Assembly (NCBI GenBank): GCA_900541965.1
Contig: UQLN01000011.1
Span: 1 to 64,000 of the forward strand
DNA: 64,000 bases
Direction: 5' to 3'
DNA from: an uncultured Parabacteroides sp.
GTDB taxonomy: Bacteria; Bacteroidota; Bacteroidia; Bacteroidales; Tannerellaceae
Shown here: piece by piece, positions 42,913 to 52,681 of the stretch
Numbering within the stretch: the first letter of the stretch is position 1
Layout of the letters: every line of letters begins with the position of its first letter
Made by a program: the position numbers and the translations under genes
The notes under the pieces: generated by a model
Seen by the model: only the letters and a program-made list of their open reading frames with translations
Told to the model about the DNA's origin: nothing
The model's database searches: none

Positions 42913-43212
42913 ATATTTTTTGTAGTCTTTTGTTTATCACTCATATTTCTAATAATTGTACAAATATAGGAAAGATACCGAATATCAAAAGGAGGTATCT
43001 TTGGTTTCAACTGTTTTAGTGTATTTCTATCGTATTTTTAATAGTTGACAACCATATCTTGCTTGTTTGGGTAAAAGAGAATTTCTAAAGTGTTGGAACT
43101 TTTGTTTTATATACATATTTTTACAGTGCAAAATTAAAATACTAACTATTCATATCTCAATTATGACAAAGTTTATAAGAGACCATTGATTCTTTTTATC
43201 GTTCAGTTTGAT
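42913..43212. other. Gap before the sulfatase remnant
   Basis: About 300 bp without a gene. A 9-bp inverted repeat (42971-42979 and 42994-43002) overlaps a TATCTTTG box (42996-43003) on the plus strand, possibly the old sulfatase promoter. A short ATG frame at 43163 dies after eight codons. Confidence 0.4.
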
Positions 43213-44300
43213 CAGTGGAGACAAAGCGGTGAATTCCGTTCCTGAAGATTATTACAGCACGATAGCATTGGCAGATACGGCGGTAGCCTATGTGAATAAA
43301 TATGCAGATCTTTATGTATCTGGCATTTCACTGTCCGCATTGGCCGTTGCATGCACTGCCGGAAGATATTGAAAAATATAAAGATACATATAAAGATGGT
43401 TGGCAGGCTATACGTGAATCCCGTTACCACCGGATGAAAGAAATGAAATTATTGGGTAATGCGGACAATTTTCTTTCTCCCCGCCAGTTCAACGACTCTT
43501 GGGAAGAGAACCCGACCAAAGAAAGGGATGCCCGTGCGATGGCTGTTCATGCAGCAATGGTCGACCGGATGGACCAGGAAATTGGTCGTATAATAGAAAC
43601 GCTTCGTAAAAACGGTCAGTTGGATAATACCTTAATCCTTTTTATGTCGGATAACGGGTGCAGCAACGAAGACTGCCAGAATTATTCGGAAGGCGAGAAT
43701 GACCGTCCGGCGGAAACACGTGATGGACGGAAAATCGTTTATCCCCGTCAGAAAGAGGTGATGCCCGGTCCGGAAACCAGTTATGCTTCTGTAGGGGCTA
43801 AATGGGCGAATGCTGCTAATACTCCATTCCGTTTATGGAAGGCAAAATCGTATGAAGGGGGTATTTATACTCCGATGATCTCCCACTGGCCGAAAGGAAT
43901 CAAATAGCCGAAAGGCTCGATTACAACACAGATGGGACACGTAATGGATATTATGGCTACTTGCCTGGATATCTCCGGTACGAAATATCCGACAGAATAT
44001 AATGGGCATAAGATAATACCTTTGGCTGGTCAGAGTCTGGATCCGATGTTTAAAACCGGTGTGCGTAAAGGGCATAATGAATTATGTTTCGAACATTTCA
44101 ACGAGAAAGCTCTGATAGATGCTTTCGGTTGGAAGATTGTTTGGCCAAACAATAGGAAAAGCTGGGAACTTTACAATTTGAATGAAGATCGCAGCGAAAT
44201 GTATAATTTGGCAGAGTAATATCCGGATAAGGTAAAAGATATGGTGGTCCGTTATGAAGAGTGGGAGAAAGATTATATGGTTGTTCCCCGCCCGAAGTAA
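43208..44300 (+). pseudogene. Decayed sulfatase (arylsulfatase family)
   Basis: About 360 codons of a sulfatase can be followed in three pieces. The first piece (from about 43208, ending ...AYVNKYAD) is in one frame. Near 43300 the frame shifts, and the next piece carries MYLAFHCPHWPLHALPEDIEKYK and LILFMSDNGCSNED (metal-binding DNG), MVDRMDQEIGRI and PFRLWKAKSYEGG. A TAG stop interrupts at 43905-43907 (after WPKGI K), the frame continues with QMGHVMDIMATCLDI, and a TAA at 44217-44219 interrupts again, where intact sulfatases usually have a residue before YPDKV. The last stretch ends at 44300. The N-terminal part with the formylglycine Cys/Ser-x-P-S-R motif is missing. It is clearly non-functional. 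Confidence 0.92.
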
Positions 44301-44419
44301 AAGATAAAAACTTAAAAAAAATGAAATATCAACATGAATAGTTATGGTTTGAAGCCATAAAGAATCTCCGGTAACGCTTCCTTTTATTTTATCTTTCCTT
44401 AATTATTGGGAAAAAGCCG

Positions 44420-44427
44420 TATATTTG
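44420..44427 (+). promoter_or_regulatory. -7 box upstream of the 44476 gene
   Basis: TATATTTG fits the consensus, 48 bp before the ATG. No clear -33 box. Confidence 0.35.
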
Positions 44428-44475
44428 TCTTAATTTCTTGTTTATATAGTATGCATATAATAAGGAAACAAATCT

Positions 44476-45231
44476 ATGGAAGAAGAAAACAACATATTTA
44501 AGAAATTTCAGGAGTCCTTCAATCATTTGAACGGACATTTTCACATATTGGAACAGCGTGTACCGGTGGAGCTTCAAATGGAATATTTTAAATATTCGGA
44601 AGAGGTAAAGAAAAATAAACCGGAATTGACAGATTCGGATTATGTGGTTTTTATGGAAGGGCTGGAAGATCCTGAGGTGACGACAGAACGTAAGAAATAT
44701 ATATTGTCTGTATTGGCTACATCCCGGCAGGTCAAAGCTTACCGCATGCTCGAAGACTACGTGAAGTCTCCTGGGCAGGATGTAAGAGACTGGGCAAGTA
44801 TGGCATTGATGGAAAGCCGTATTTCTCTGGAATCCGAATTGTCGGATGAAAAACAGATTTATATATCTACTGGTTTAGGAGGAAAAGGGGAGAAGTTACG
44901 TTTTTATGTGTTGATACTTGCAAAAGATTTAAAACCTTTTCAGGATTATCAACGGACTGTAATTGAACGTGAATTTGCCTATTCACTGCCAAGAGCCGAT
45001 TGTGAGATCGAACGCCTTACCATACACGATGAATATGTGGAGCTGGTATTCCTTATACCGGTACGTACAGATATAAAACTAACACTCGACAAAATAATAA
45101 ACGAATGTAACCAATACGGTGATTTTCTTTCGGATGTTTTTACGATAACGAATGTAAAGGAGTTGACGGAAGATGAAATCACAGCAATTTTAGAGAAAAA
45201 GCATGGGGGAGACAATCAAGCAAGCCGTTAA
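44476..45231 (+). CDS. Unknown cytosolic protein, HEAT-like helical start
   Basis: A 251-aa protein of a type I only know as conserved in Bacteroidales with no assigned function. Residues 30-120 are helical, with a repeat-like pattern (TTERKKYILSVLATSRQVKAYRMLEDYV, DVRDWASMALMESR) reminiscent of HEAT repeats. The C-terminal half is alpha/beta (KLRFYVLILAKDLKPF, YVELVFLIPVRTDIKLTLDKIINECNQYG). No signal or membrane segment. Its end overlaps the gtrA start by 29 bp, so they are probably co-expressed. Confidence 0.7.
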   Translation: MEEENNIFKKFQESFNHLNGHFHILEQRVPVELQMEYFKYSEEVKKNKPELTDSDYVVFMEGLEDPEVTTERKKYILSVLATSRQVKAYRMLEDYVKSPGQDVRDWASMALMESRISLESELSDEKQIYISTGLGGKGEKLRFYVLILAKDLKPFQDYQRTVIEREFAYSLPRADCEIERLTIHDEYVELVFLIPVRTDIKLTLDKIINECNQYGDFLSDVFTITNVKELTEDEITAILEKKHGGDNQASR

Positions 45232-45586
45232 ATACGGCTTAGTTGGAGCGAGTAATACGCTTATTACAGCAAGTGTCATATGGATTATGATGAAGTTGTG
45301 CGGGTTTTCGGAGGTAACATCCAATATAACCGGGTATGTTGCCGGAGTTTTAAACAGTTTCATATGGAATAAGCAGTGGACATTCCAAAGTTCGGCGGGA
45401 TGGATTAGCAGTGCTATGCGTTTCGGTGTCGTATTCGGCATTTGCTATTTGCTGCAACTGGGTTTCCTAATGTTTGTTTTGATGCCTTATGTGCCGATAG
45501 ATCCGTATTACAATCAGTTGATTGCTATGGCATTTTATACAATGATTAATTTTTTGATGAATAAATTCTATACATTCAAGAATTAG
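45203..45586 (+). CDS. GtrA-family membrane protein
   Basis: A 127-aa protein with four helices. GLVGASNTLITASVIW near the start, GYVAGVLNSFIWNKQWTFQ and TMINFLMNKFYTFKN at the end are the classic GtrA/DPMS_TMD signatures. These proteins help move or handle lipid-linked sugars for surface glycans, or anchor glycosyltransferases. It overlaps the preceding gene by 29 bp in a different frame and precedes the permease by 32 bp. Confidence 0.9.
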   Translation: MGETIKQAVKYGLVGASNTLITASVIWIMMKLCGFSEVTSNITGYVAGVLNSFIWNKQWTFQSSAGWISSAMRFGVVFGICYLLQLGFLMFVLMPYVPIDPYYNQLIAMAFYTMINFLMNKFYTFKN

Positions 45587-45618
45587 AATTTATTTTAATC
45601 ACAATAAATACCAATTAA

Positions 45619-46818
45619 ATGGAAAACCAAAAAACACTGGGCCCTGTACAGAAGACTGTAGTAGGTGTCCAGTTTCTTTTTGTTGCATTCGGGGCAACTG
45701 TTCTTGTGCCATTACTCGTTGGCATGGATCCTTCAACAGCTCTTTTTACAGCTGGGTTAGGAACCTTATTATTTCATCTGGTAACCAAAGGAAAGGTTCC
45801 TATTTTTCTAGGGAGCAGTTTTGCTTTTGTTGCACCGATTGTAAAGGCTACGGAGTTATATGGGTTACCCGGAACCATGTCGGGACTTGTTGCCGTAGGT
45901 GCGGTTTATGCGATTATGAGTTTACTGATCAAACTGAGAGGTATCGGATTTATCAAGACATTATTTCCTCCGGTTGTAATTGGGCCGGTTATTATATTGA
46001 TCGGTTTATCGCTGGCCGGCTCAGGGGTGAATATGGCGAAGGAAAATTGGGGATTGGCATTGGTGGCATTGCTGACTGCTATATTCGCGTCATTGCTGGG
46101 TAAGGGAATGCTTAAACTTATTCCTATTTTTTGTGGTATTGTTGTTGGTTATGCCGTGGCAAGTATATTCGGTCTGGTAGATTTTGAGCCGGTGATAGCT
46201 GCCCCATGGTTTGCACTCCCTCAGTTTGTAAAACCTGCTTTGTCATGGGAAGCTATTATTTTTATGATACCGGTTACAATTGCTCCGATCATTGAACATA
46301 TAGGTGATGTCTATGCTATAAATGAAGTCGCAGGTAAGGATTTTGTAAAAGATCCGGGGCTTCACCGGACTATGTTGGGGGATGGGCTGGCTTGTGTTGC
46401 TGCCGGCTTTATCGGAGGTCCTCCTGTGACTACTTATTCGGAAGTAACCGGGGCTATTTCACTAACGAAGATAACAGATCCGGCAGTAATCCGTATAGCT
46501 GCTGTAGCCGGTATTGTGTTTTCTGTATTTGGAAAAGTCAGTGCTTTACTTAAAAGTATTCCGCAGGCGGTATTGGGGGGAATTATGTTGTTACTGTTCG
46601 GTACGATTGCCGCAGTCGGCATTAATAGTCTTATTCATAACCGGACAAATCTAGGCGATACACGCAATTTGATTATCGTATCCCTGATTTTGACATTTGG
46701 TATAGGTGGAGCGGCTATCGAATTCGGTGGATTTACAATGGCTGGTATCGGACTGTCTGCTATGCTCGGGATCGTCTTAAATTTGTTATTACCCAAGAAA
46801 GATAAAGGGAATAGTTAA
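45619..46818 (+). CDS. uraA: Uracil/xanthine permease, NCS2 family
   Basis: A 399-aa nucleobase:H+ symporter with 14 helices. VGVQFLFVAFGATVLVPLLVGMDPSTALFTAGLGTLLFH at the start, IIEHIGDVYAINEVAGKDF (substrate Glu and His), GGPPVTTYSEVTGAISLTK (the QxTxY-like binding segment) and GTIAAVGI are the UraA-type marks. It takes up uracil, possibly xanthine. Single gene, probably co-transcribed with gtrA. Confidence 0.9.
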   Translation: MENQKTLGPVQKTVVGVQFLFVAFGATVLVPLLVGMDPSTALFTAGLGTLLFHLVTKGKVPIFLGSSFAFVAPIVKATELYGLPGTMSGLVAVGAVYAIMSLLIKLRGIGFIKTLFPPVVIGPVIILIGLSLAGSGVNMAKENWGLALVALLTAIFASLLGKGMLKLIPIFCGIVVGYAVASIFGLVDFEPVIAAPWFALPQFVKPALSWEAIIFMIPVTIAPIIEHIGDVYAINEVAGKDFVKDPGLHRTMLGDGLACVAAGFIGGPPVTTYSEVTGAISLTKITDPAVIRIAAVAGIVFSVFGKVSALLKSIPQAVLGGIMLLLFGTIAAVGINSLIHNRTNLGDTRNLIIVSLILTFGIGGAAIEFGGFTMAGIGLSAMLGIVLNLLLPKKDKGNS

Positions 46819-46935
46819 GGTTGCTGATATTTTATGCAGATTTACCATTTTATAAATTAAAAGAAAAAGGACATTTATAGTGCAGTTTAATACTACTGTG
46901 GCGGATTAGATGCTGTAAATCTCCTTTAATTTATC

Positions 46936-46943
46936 TACCTTTG
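46936..46943 (+). promoter_or_regulatory. -7 box of the pot operon
   Basis: TACCTTTG fits TAnnTTTG, 60 bp before the potA ATG. The -33 box is unclear. Confidence 0.4.
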
Positions 46944-47002
46944 TGCTGCTTTTACTAAAAAGCTCGTATGTTTAATCTGTTTCGATAAAAGAGGCATAGC
47001 CT

Positions 47003-48409
47003 ATGCAAAAGTCAGACTGCATCATCGGAGTGGAACATGTGTCCAAAAATTTCGGCGACAAAGCCGTACTGAATGATGTGAATTTGTTGGTCCGTAAGGG
47101 CGAGTTTGTAACGATATTGGGACCTTCAGGGTGCGGTAAGACCACCTTGTTGCGATTGATTGCAGGCTTTCAGACTGCTTCGGAAGGTATAATAACCATA
47201 GCAGGGAAAGATATAACGCAGACACCTCCTCATAAACGTCCGGTTAATACTGTATTCCAGAAGTATGCTCTTTTTCCTCATCTCAATGTTTTCAATAATA
47301 TTGCTTTCGGTTTAAAACTGAAAAAATTGCCTAAGGCGGTTACCGAAAAGAAAGTGAAACAGGCATTAAAAATGGTAGGGCTTACGGATTATGAATATCG
47401 TGATGTGGATTCCCTGTCCGGAGGACAACAGCAGCGTGTGGCGATAGCCCGTGCAATTGTAAATGAGCCCGAAGTTCTTTTGCTGGACGAACCGCTTGCA
47501 GCTCTTGACCTGAAGATGCGTAAGGATATGCAGATGGAATTGAAGGCGATGCACAAAACTTTGGGCATCACTTTCGTCTATGTAACTCACGATCAGGAGG
47601 AAGCGCTCACTCTTAGCGATACGATAGTCGTAATGAGTGAGGGAAGAATCCAGCAGATAGGTACGCCTACCGATATATATAATGAACCGGTTAATTCTTT
47701 TGTTGCCGATTTTATCGGGGAAAGTAACATACTGAATGGTAAAATGATTAAGGATAAACAGGTCTTTTTTGCCGGACATGAATTCGAATGTGTGGACGAA
47801 GGTTTCGGAGAACAAATACCTGTCGATGTTGTGCTTCGGCCGGAAGATATATACATATTCGAACCATCTGAGGCAGCCATGCTTACCGGTACGGTTACTT
47901 CTTCCATTTTTAAGGGTGTCCATTATGAAATGATGGTACAGACAAAAGAGGATTATGAATTTATGGTTCAGGACTACCATTATTTTGAAGTGGGACAGGA
48001 AGTCGGTTTACTCGTTAAGCCTTTTGATATACATGTAATGAAGAAAGAACGGATTTGCAATACGTTCGAAGGAAAGCTGATAGATTCTACTCATGTGGAA
48101 TTTTTAGGCAGTACGTTCGAATGTAAGGAAACGCCGGGTATTGAAGAAGGAGCTCCGGTTCTGGTGCAGGTAAACTTTGAGCATGTAATCCTGGAAGATA
48201 ATGAAGAAGACGGAATCCTGACAGGAGAGGTGAAGTTTATCCTTTATAAAGGCAACCACTATCATTTGACGGTGTCTTCCGATTGGGATGAAGATATTTA
48301 TGTGGATACGAATGATGTATGGGACGACGGAGACCGTGTGGGCATAACCATTGCCCCTGAAAATATACGAATTGCTCAAATGGTAAAGGAGGAAGGTGGT
48401 GATCAGTAA
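47003..48409 (+). CDS. potA: Spermidine/putrescine ABC transporter ATPase, double TOBE
   Basis: A 468-aa ABC ATPase. [12 protein letters not shown] (Walker A, about 38-49), [15 protein letters not shown] (signature), [11 protein letters not shown] (Walker B) and VTHDQEEAL (His switch) are complete. The C-terminal part is about 100 residues longer than usual PotA. It has two successive TOBE-like modules with similar landmarks: residues about 245-355 ([35 protein letters not shown]) and about 355-460 ([42 protein letters not shown]). This looks like an internal duplication. It drives the potBC permease next to it. Confidence 0.93.
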   Translation: MQKSDCIIGVEHVSKNFGDKAVLNDVNLLVRKGEFVTILGPSGCGKTTLLRLIAGFQTASEGIITIAGKDITQTPPHKRPVNTVFQKYALFPHLNVFNNIAFGLKLKKLPKAVTEKKVKQALKMVGLTDYEYRDVDSLSGGQQQRVAIARAIVNEPEVLLLDEPLAALDLKMRKDMQMELKAMHKTLGITFVYVTHDQEEALTLSDTIVVMSEGRIQQIGTPTDIYNEPVNSFVADFIGESNILNGKMIKDKQVFFAGHEFECVDEGFGEQIPVDVVLRPEDIYIFEPSEAAMLTGTVTSSIFKGVHYEMMVQTKEDYEFMVQDYHYFEVGQEVGLLVKPFDIHVMKKERICNTFEGKLIDSTHVEFLGSTFECKETPGIEEGAPVLVQVNFEHVILEDNEEDGILTGEVKFILYKGNHYHLTVSSDWDEDIYVDTNDVWDDGDRVGITIAPENIRIAQMVKEEGGDQ

Positions 48410-49199
48410 GTTTTCAGATTTTTTCATGAAGCGAAGGAACTGGACGATTCCTTATGCATTGTTCCTTTTTATTTTTGTGGTGATGCCTTTGCTGCTGATC
48501 GTGTTTTATGCTTTTACGGATGCGGAAGGGAGCTTTACTTTCGCTAATTTCAGGAAGTTCATGGTTCATCCGGAGGCAATCAATACATTTGTCTATTCTA
48601 TCGGAATTGCGATTATAACTACACTGGTTTGTCTGATATTAGGTTATCCTGCTGCTTATATACTGGCACATAAACATTTCAATGTATCTCGCACGATGGT
48701 AGTTCTGTTTATTCTGCCGATGTGGGTGAATATTTTGATTCGTACGTTGGCAACTGTTGCTTTATTTGATTTTTTGAATTTACCATTGGGAGAGGATGCT
48801 TTGGTGTTCGGTATGGTTTACAACTTCCTGCCGTTTATGATTTATCCTATTTATAATACCTTGCAGAAAATGGATCAGAGCCTGATAGAAGCGGCTCAGG
48901 ATTTGGGAGCAAACCCATTTCAGGTTTTTATGAAAACGATTCTTCCCTTGTCGTTGCCGGGAATCATGAGTGGGATTGTGATGGTATTTATGCCGACAGT
49001 CTCCACTTTCGCTATAGCAGAACTTCTGACAATGAATAATATAAAGCTGTTCGGTTCTACCGTACAGGAAAGTATCTACAACGGTATGTGGAATTACGGT
49101 GCGGCGCTTTCTTTAATCATGTTGCTGCTGATAGGCATTACTATCCTGTTTACGAATGAGGATGACAGTGCTTCAAATGAAGGAGGAGGGGTGATATGA
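48396..49199 (+). CDS. potB: Polyamine ABC transporter permease PotB
   Basis: A 267-aa inner-membrane permease with six helices. [26 protein letters not shown] is the cytosolic EAA loop that docks to PotA. The open frame begins with GTG at 48396, overlapping potA by 14 bp; GTG 48399 or ATG 48426 ([15 protein letters not shown]) are other possible starts. It overlaps potC by 4 bp. Confidence 0.92.
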   Translation: MVISKFSDFFMKRRNWTIPYALFLFIFVVMPLLLIVFYAFTDAEGSFTFANFRKFMVHPEAINTFVYSIGIAIITTLVCLILGYPAAYILAHKHFNVSRTMVVLFILPMWVNILIRTLATVALFDFLNLPLGEDALVFGMVYNFLPFMIYPIYNTLQKMDQSLIEAAQDLGANPFQVFMKTILPLSLPGIMSGIVMVFMPTVSTFAIAELLTMNNIKLFGSTVQESIYNGMWNYGAALSLIMLLLIGITILFTNEDDSASNEGGGVI

Positions 49200-49984
49200 T
49201 GAAGAAACTTTTGGCAAAAGGATACCTCTGGCTGTTGTTGGCAATTCTTTACTCTCCGATATTGATTATTATGATTTTCTCGTTTACGGAGGCAAAGGTA
49301 TTGGGCAACTGGACCGGATTTTCAACAAAACTTTATAGCTCACTGTTTGCCGGGGGAACCCATCGTTCGCTGGTAAGTGCTTTGTGGAATACATTTACTA
49401 TTGCAATGATAGCTGCAACCATATCTACCATATTGGGAAGTATTGCGGCGATAGGCATTTTTAATTTGCGCTCACGTACCCGGCAGATGATGAATTTTGC
49501 AAATGCAATTCCGATGATGAATGCCGATATTATCACTGGTGTGTCTTTATTCTTGTTGTTTGTGAGTTTCGGTATTTCGCAAGGGTTTACAACGGTAGTG
49601 CTGGCGCATATCACATTTTGTACTCCATATGTCGTATTGAGCGTAATGCCCCGTTTAAAGAAAATGAACCAGAATGTCTATGAGGCGGCATTGGATTTGG
49701 GGGCAACTCCTTTTCAGGCGTTGCGTAAAGTCATTTTTCCAGAAATCCGTCCGGGGATGATTAGCGGTTTCATTTTGGCTTTCACATTATCTATCGATGA
49801 TTTTGCCGTTACGATTTTCACCATTGGCAATGAAGGGCTTGAAACATTGTCAACCTTCATTTATGCTGATGCCCGTAAGGGAGGATTGACTCCGGAATTG
49901 CGTCCGCTTTCAACCATCATCTTTGTTACCGTGTTAGTATTATTGATTGTCATCAATAAACGTTCCGGCAAATCAACGACATAA
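49196..49984 (+). CDS. potC: Polyamine ABC transporter permease PotC
   Basis: A 262-aa partner permease with six helices. YSPILIIMIFSFTEAK at the start and YEAALDLGATPFQALRKVIFPEIRPGMISG, the EAA loop, then LSIDDFAVTIF are typical PotC. Two adjacent ATG codons (49196 and 49199) could start it. The solute-binding gene follows after 18 bp. Confidence 0.93.
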   Translation: MMKKLLAKGYLWLLLAILYSPILIIMIFSFTEAKVLGNWTGFSTKLYSSLFAGGTHRSLVSALWNTFTIAMIAATISTILGSIAAIGIFNLRSRTRQMMNFANAIPMMNADIITGVSLFLLFVSFGISQGFTTVVLAHITFCTPYVVLSVMPRLKKMNQNVYEAALDLGATPFQALRKVIFPEIRPGMISGFILAFTLSIDDFAVTIFTIGNEGLETLSTFIYADARKGGLTPELRPLSTIIFVTVLVLLIVINKRSGKSTT

Positions 49985-50002
49985 TCAAGTTATAAAGAGG
50001 AA

Positions 50003-51343
50003 ATGAAGACCAGACTGATTCATATATTCATAGTTTTGCTTGCCTGTTGCGGATTATTTTCTTCCTGTAAGGATTCGGAAGAAGAACGCAGCCGGATATT
50101 GAAAATATATAACTGGGGCGATTACATAGACGAATCGATCCTTGAAGAATTCCCTGCTTGGTATAAGGAACAGACCGGGGAGAATGTACGTATCATCTAC
50201 CAGGTGTTTGATATTAACGAAATCATGCTGACTAAGGTTGAACTCGGGCATGAAGATTTCGACCTGATCTGTCCGTCCGAATATATTATTGAAAGGATGT
50301 TAAGGAAAAACCTTCTGTTGCCTATTAACCGTGATTTCGGAAAAACACCGGATTATATTAAGAATGTATCTCCTTATATTCAGGAACAACTCGATAAATT
50401 AAGTTATGACGGCAGAAAAACGAACGACTATGTCGTACCTTATATGTGGGGGACTGCCGGCTTACTTTATAATAAAAAATTCATTTCCGACGAGGAAGTA
50501 ACAGGCTGGGAATGTCTTTGGGACCCGAAGAACAAGGGACGTATATTAATGAAAGACAGTTACCGGGATGCCTACGGGACAGCCATTATCTATGCAAATG
50601 CCGAATCGCTGCAGAATGGGACTGTTACTGTTGAGCAGTTAATGAACGACAGCTCTCCGGAAGCAATAGCCCTTGCTGAAGAATACCTTAAAAAGCTGAA
50701 ACCGAATATTGCCGGATGGGAAGCAGATTTCGGAAAAGAAATGATGACCCGCAATAAGGCTTGGCTGAACCTGACCTGGAGTGGAGACGCCATGTGGTCC
50801 ATACAGGAAGCGGAAGCGGTAGGGGTGGACCTTGGCTATGATGTTCCAAAAGAAGGTAGTAATATTTGGTACGATGGATGGGCTATCCCGAAATTTGCAC
50901 GTAACGTGAAGGCTGCCAGTTATTTTATTGATTATCTTTGCAGACCGGATATAGCTTTGCGGAATATGGATGCAATCGGTTATGTGAGTGCCATTGCAAC
51001 TCCGGAGATTCTGGAAGCGAAGATGGATACTACTATTACGACGCTTTCCGATTTGAGTTATTTCTTCGGACCGGAAGCAAAAAGTATCCCGATAAATCAT
51101 GTGCAGTATCCGGACCGGGCTGTAGTGGAACGTTGCGCCATGATTCGCGACTTCGGTGATAAAACAGAACAGGTACTGGAAATGTGGAGCCGGGTGAAAG
51201 GCGATAATTTGAATACGGGAATTGTATTGCTTATCTTCACTGTTTTCGGAGTCTTGTTTGTCTGGATTGTATATCGTAGAATTGTTGAGTATAAGCAGAA
51301 GAACCGGCATAACCGCCGCCGTCGTAAACACCCTGTAAAATGA
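50003..51343 (+). CDS. potD: Polyamine-binding protein PotD with C-terminal membrane helix
   Basis: A 446-aa solute-binding lipoprotein (lipobox LFSSC near residue 21). ILKIYNWGDYIDESILEEF at the start, VPYMWGTAGLLYNKK, WLNLTWSGDAMWSIQEAEA and IWYDGWAIPKFARN are the spermidine/putrescine-binding landmarks (Trp and Asp residues of the polyamine pocket). Unusually it continues past the normal end with a hydrophobic helix (about residues 408-427, GIVLLIFTVFGVLFVWIVYR) and a very basic tail (RRIVEYKQKNRHNRRRRKH). It is thus held in the membrane at both ends. Last pot gene; a HAD phosphatase follows after 7 bp. Confidence 0.93.
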   Translation: MKTRLIHIFIVLLACCGLFSSCKDSEEERSRILKIYNWGDYIDESILEEFPAWYKEQTGENVRIIYQVFDINEIMLTKVELGHEDFDLICPSEYIIERMLRKNLLLPINRDFGKTPDYIKNVSPYIQEQLDKLSYDGRKTNDYVVPYMWGTAGLLYNKKFISDEEVTGWECLWDPKNKGRILMKDSYRDAYGTAIIYANAESLQNGTVTVEQLMNDSSPEAIALAEEYLKKLKPNIAGWEADFGKEMMTRNKAWLNLTWSGDAMWSIQEAEAVGVDLGYDVPKEGSNIWYDGWAIPKFARNVKAASYFIDYLCRPDIALRNMDAIGYVSAIATPEILEAKMDTTITTLSDLSYFFGPEAKSIPINHVQYPDRAVVERCAMIRDFGDKTEQVLEMWSRVKGDNLNTGIVLLIFTVFGVLFVWIVYRRIVEYKQKNRHNRRRRKHPVK

Positions 51344-51350
51344 AAAAACT

Positions 51351-51962
51351 ATGGAAGGCATTAAAAATTTGATTATCGACCTTGGAGGGGTAATAGTTAA
51401 TCTCGCACGTCTCCGTTGTATTGAAGCTTTCGAATCTTTGGGTGTGGATATACGTGAGAAACTGGTCAATAATTATCAGCATAAAGGCCTTTTCATGAAA
51501 TTGGAATTGGGAACGATTACCCCGGAAGCCTTTTATGATGGTATTCGTAGTCTGACCCAGCAGTATCTTACAGATGACCAGATAGATGGAGCCTGGATTG
51601 CCATGTTGGAAGATGTCCCCGATTATAAACTGGACCTGCTGCTTGATTTACGAAATCGCTACAATACGTTTTTATTGAGTAATACAAATCAAATTCATTG
51701 GGAATGGTCCGAACGTGCTTATTTCTCTTATCAGGGGCACGATGCCAGTGACTTTTTTAATAAGGTATATCTTTCCTACCAGCTTCATATGTTGAAGCCT
51801 AATGCCGATATTTTCGAATATGTGTTGAAAGATGCCGGTCTTAATCCGGAAGAAACCTTGTTTATTGATGATGCAAGCCAGAATTGCCGTACTGCTGAAC
51901 ATTTAGGGATGAGTACCTATACGCCTCAGGCAAGAGAAGACTGGTCGCATATATTTAAATAA
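51351..51962 (+). CDS. HAD-IA phosphatase, YihX-like
   Basis: A 203-aa HAD hydrolase. IIDLGGVIVNL has the nucleophile Asp followed by the Gly-Gly form seen in YihX, a glucose-1-phosphate phosphatase. LLSNTNQIHWEW is motif II, KPNADIFEYVLKDAG motif III and FIDDASQNCRTAEHLGM motif IV. Substrate is not certain; small sugar phosphates are usual. It starts 7 bp after potD and may be read with the pot operon. Confidence 0.88.
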   Translation: MEGIKNLIIDLGGVIVNLARLRCIEAFESLGVDIREKLVNNYQHKGLFMKLELGTITPEAFYDGIRSLTQQYLTDDQIDGAWIAMLEDVPDYKLDLLLDLRNRYNTFLLSNTNQIHWEWSERAYFSYQGHDASDFFNKVYLSYQLHMLKPNADIFEYVLKDAGLNPEETLFIDDASQNCRTAEHLGMSTYTPQAREDWSHIFK

Positions 51963-51998
51963 AAATGTCCCGGCCTGATATAAGCCGGAATCTATTTG

Positions 51999-52649
51999 TT
52001 ATTTGCACCACAGTTTGTAATCCTCAAAAGTAGAGTCGGAAAAATCGGGAATAACCTTATATACTTTATCTTTCAACGCCTTCTCGGGATTGGTGGTACT
52101 TAATCCGATTATACGCATTCCTGCCTGAGTTGCAGCTTCTACACCAGCAAAGGAATCTTCAAAAACCAGACAGTCTTCAGGCGAAATATTCAGGTCGGCT
52201 GCTGCCAACTGATAGCACATAGGGTCCGGCTTGCCTCTGGTAATACGGTCGGCTGTAACTACTGTATCGAACATATTATGCAAGTTCAGTACATTGAAAG
52301 CCCGTTGTACTTTTGCATTGTCCGAGCTGGTAACCAAGCCAATGGCAACACCATTCTTTTTTAATGTTTCCAGAAATTCCAAGGCTCCCTTTACCGGAGG
52401 AAGAGGCATGATTTGATCAAATTCCATAGATTCCCGGAGTACCATCTGTCTAAACTCTTCTGAGAACTGGGAGAAGTATTTTTTCAATATGTAAGGCATT
52501 GTAGTACCTTTTATACTGGATGCAAAATCTTTGATATTTAATCCATACCGTTCACTGGCTTCATTCCAGTAAACATCATAGATAGGTTCGGAATCAACAA
52601 TCACACCGTCAAAATCAAAAAGGGCTGTTTTCAGTTTTATATCCTGCAT
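51999..52649 (-). CDS. HAD phosphatase, beta-phosphoglucomutase-like
   Basis: About 216 aa from ATG 52649 (MQDIKLKTALFDFDGVIVDSEP); Met1 of the longer frame adds six residues. FDFDGVIVDSEPIY (motif I), VTSSDNAKVQRAF (motif II), TRGKPDPMCYQLAA (motif III), VFEDSFAGVEAATQAGM (motif IV) place it with the beta-phosphoglucomutase/sugar-phosphatase branch. Convergent with the other HAD gene and 32 bp downstream of the glycosyltransferase gene, with which it may form an operon. Confidence 0.9.
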   Translation of the reverse strand: MQDIKLKTALFDFDGVIVDSEPIYDVYWNEASERYGLNIKDFASSIKGTTMPYILKKYFSQFSEEFRQMVLRESMEFDQIMPLPPVKGALEFLETLKKNGVAIGLVTSSDNAKVQRAFNVLNLHNMFDTVVTADRITRGKPDPMCYQLAAADLNISPEDCLVFEDSFAGVEAATQAGMRIIGLSTTNPEKALKDKVYKVIPDFSDSTFEDYKLWCK

Positions 52650-52681
52650 TATAATGTCTGATTTCAAATTCGTAACTAGTA

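Noticed and set aside
43905..43907. TAG read-through in the sulfatase by suppression
   Set aside because: A second stop, a frameshift and the missing active-site half make plain gene decay the simpler reading.
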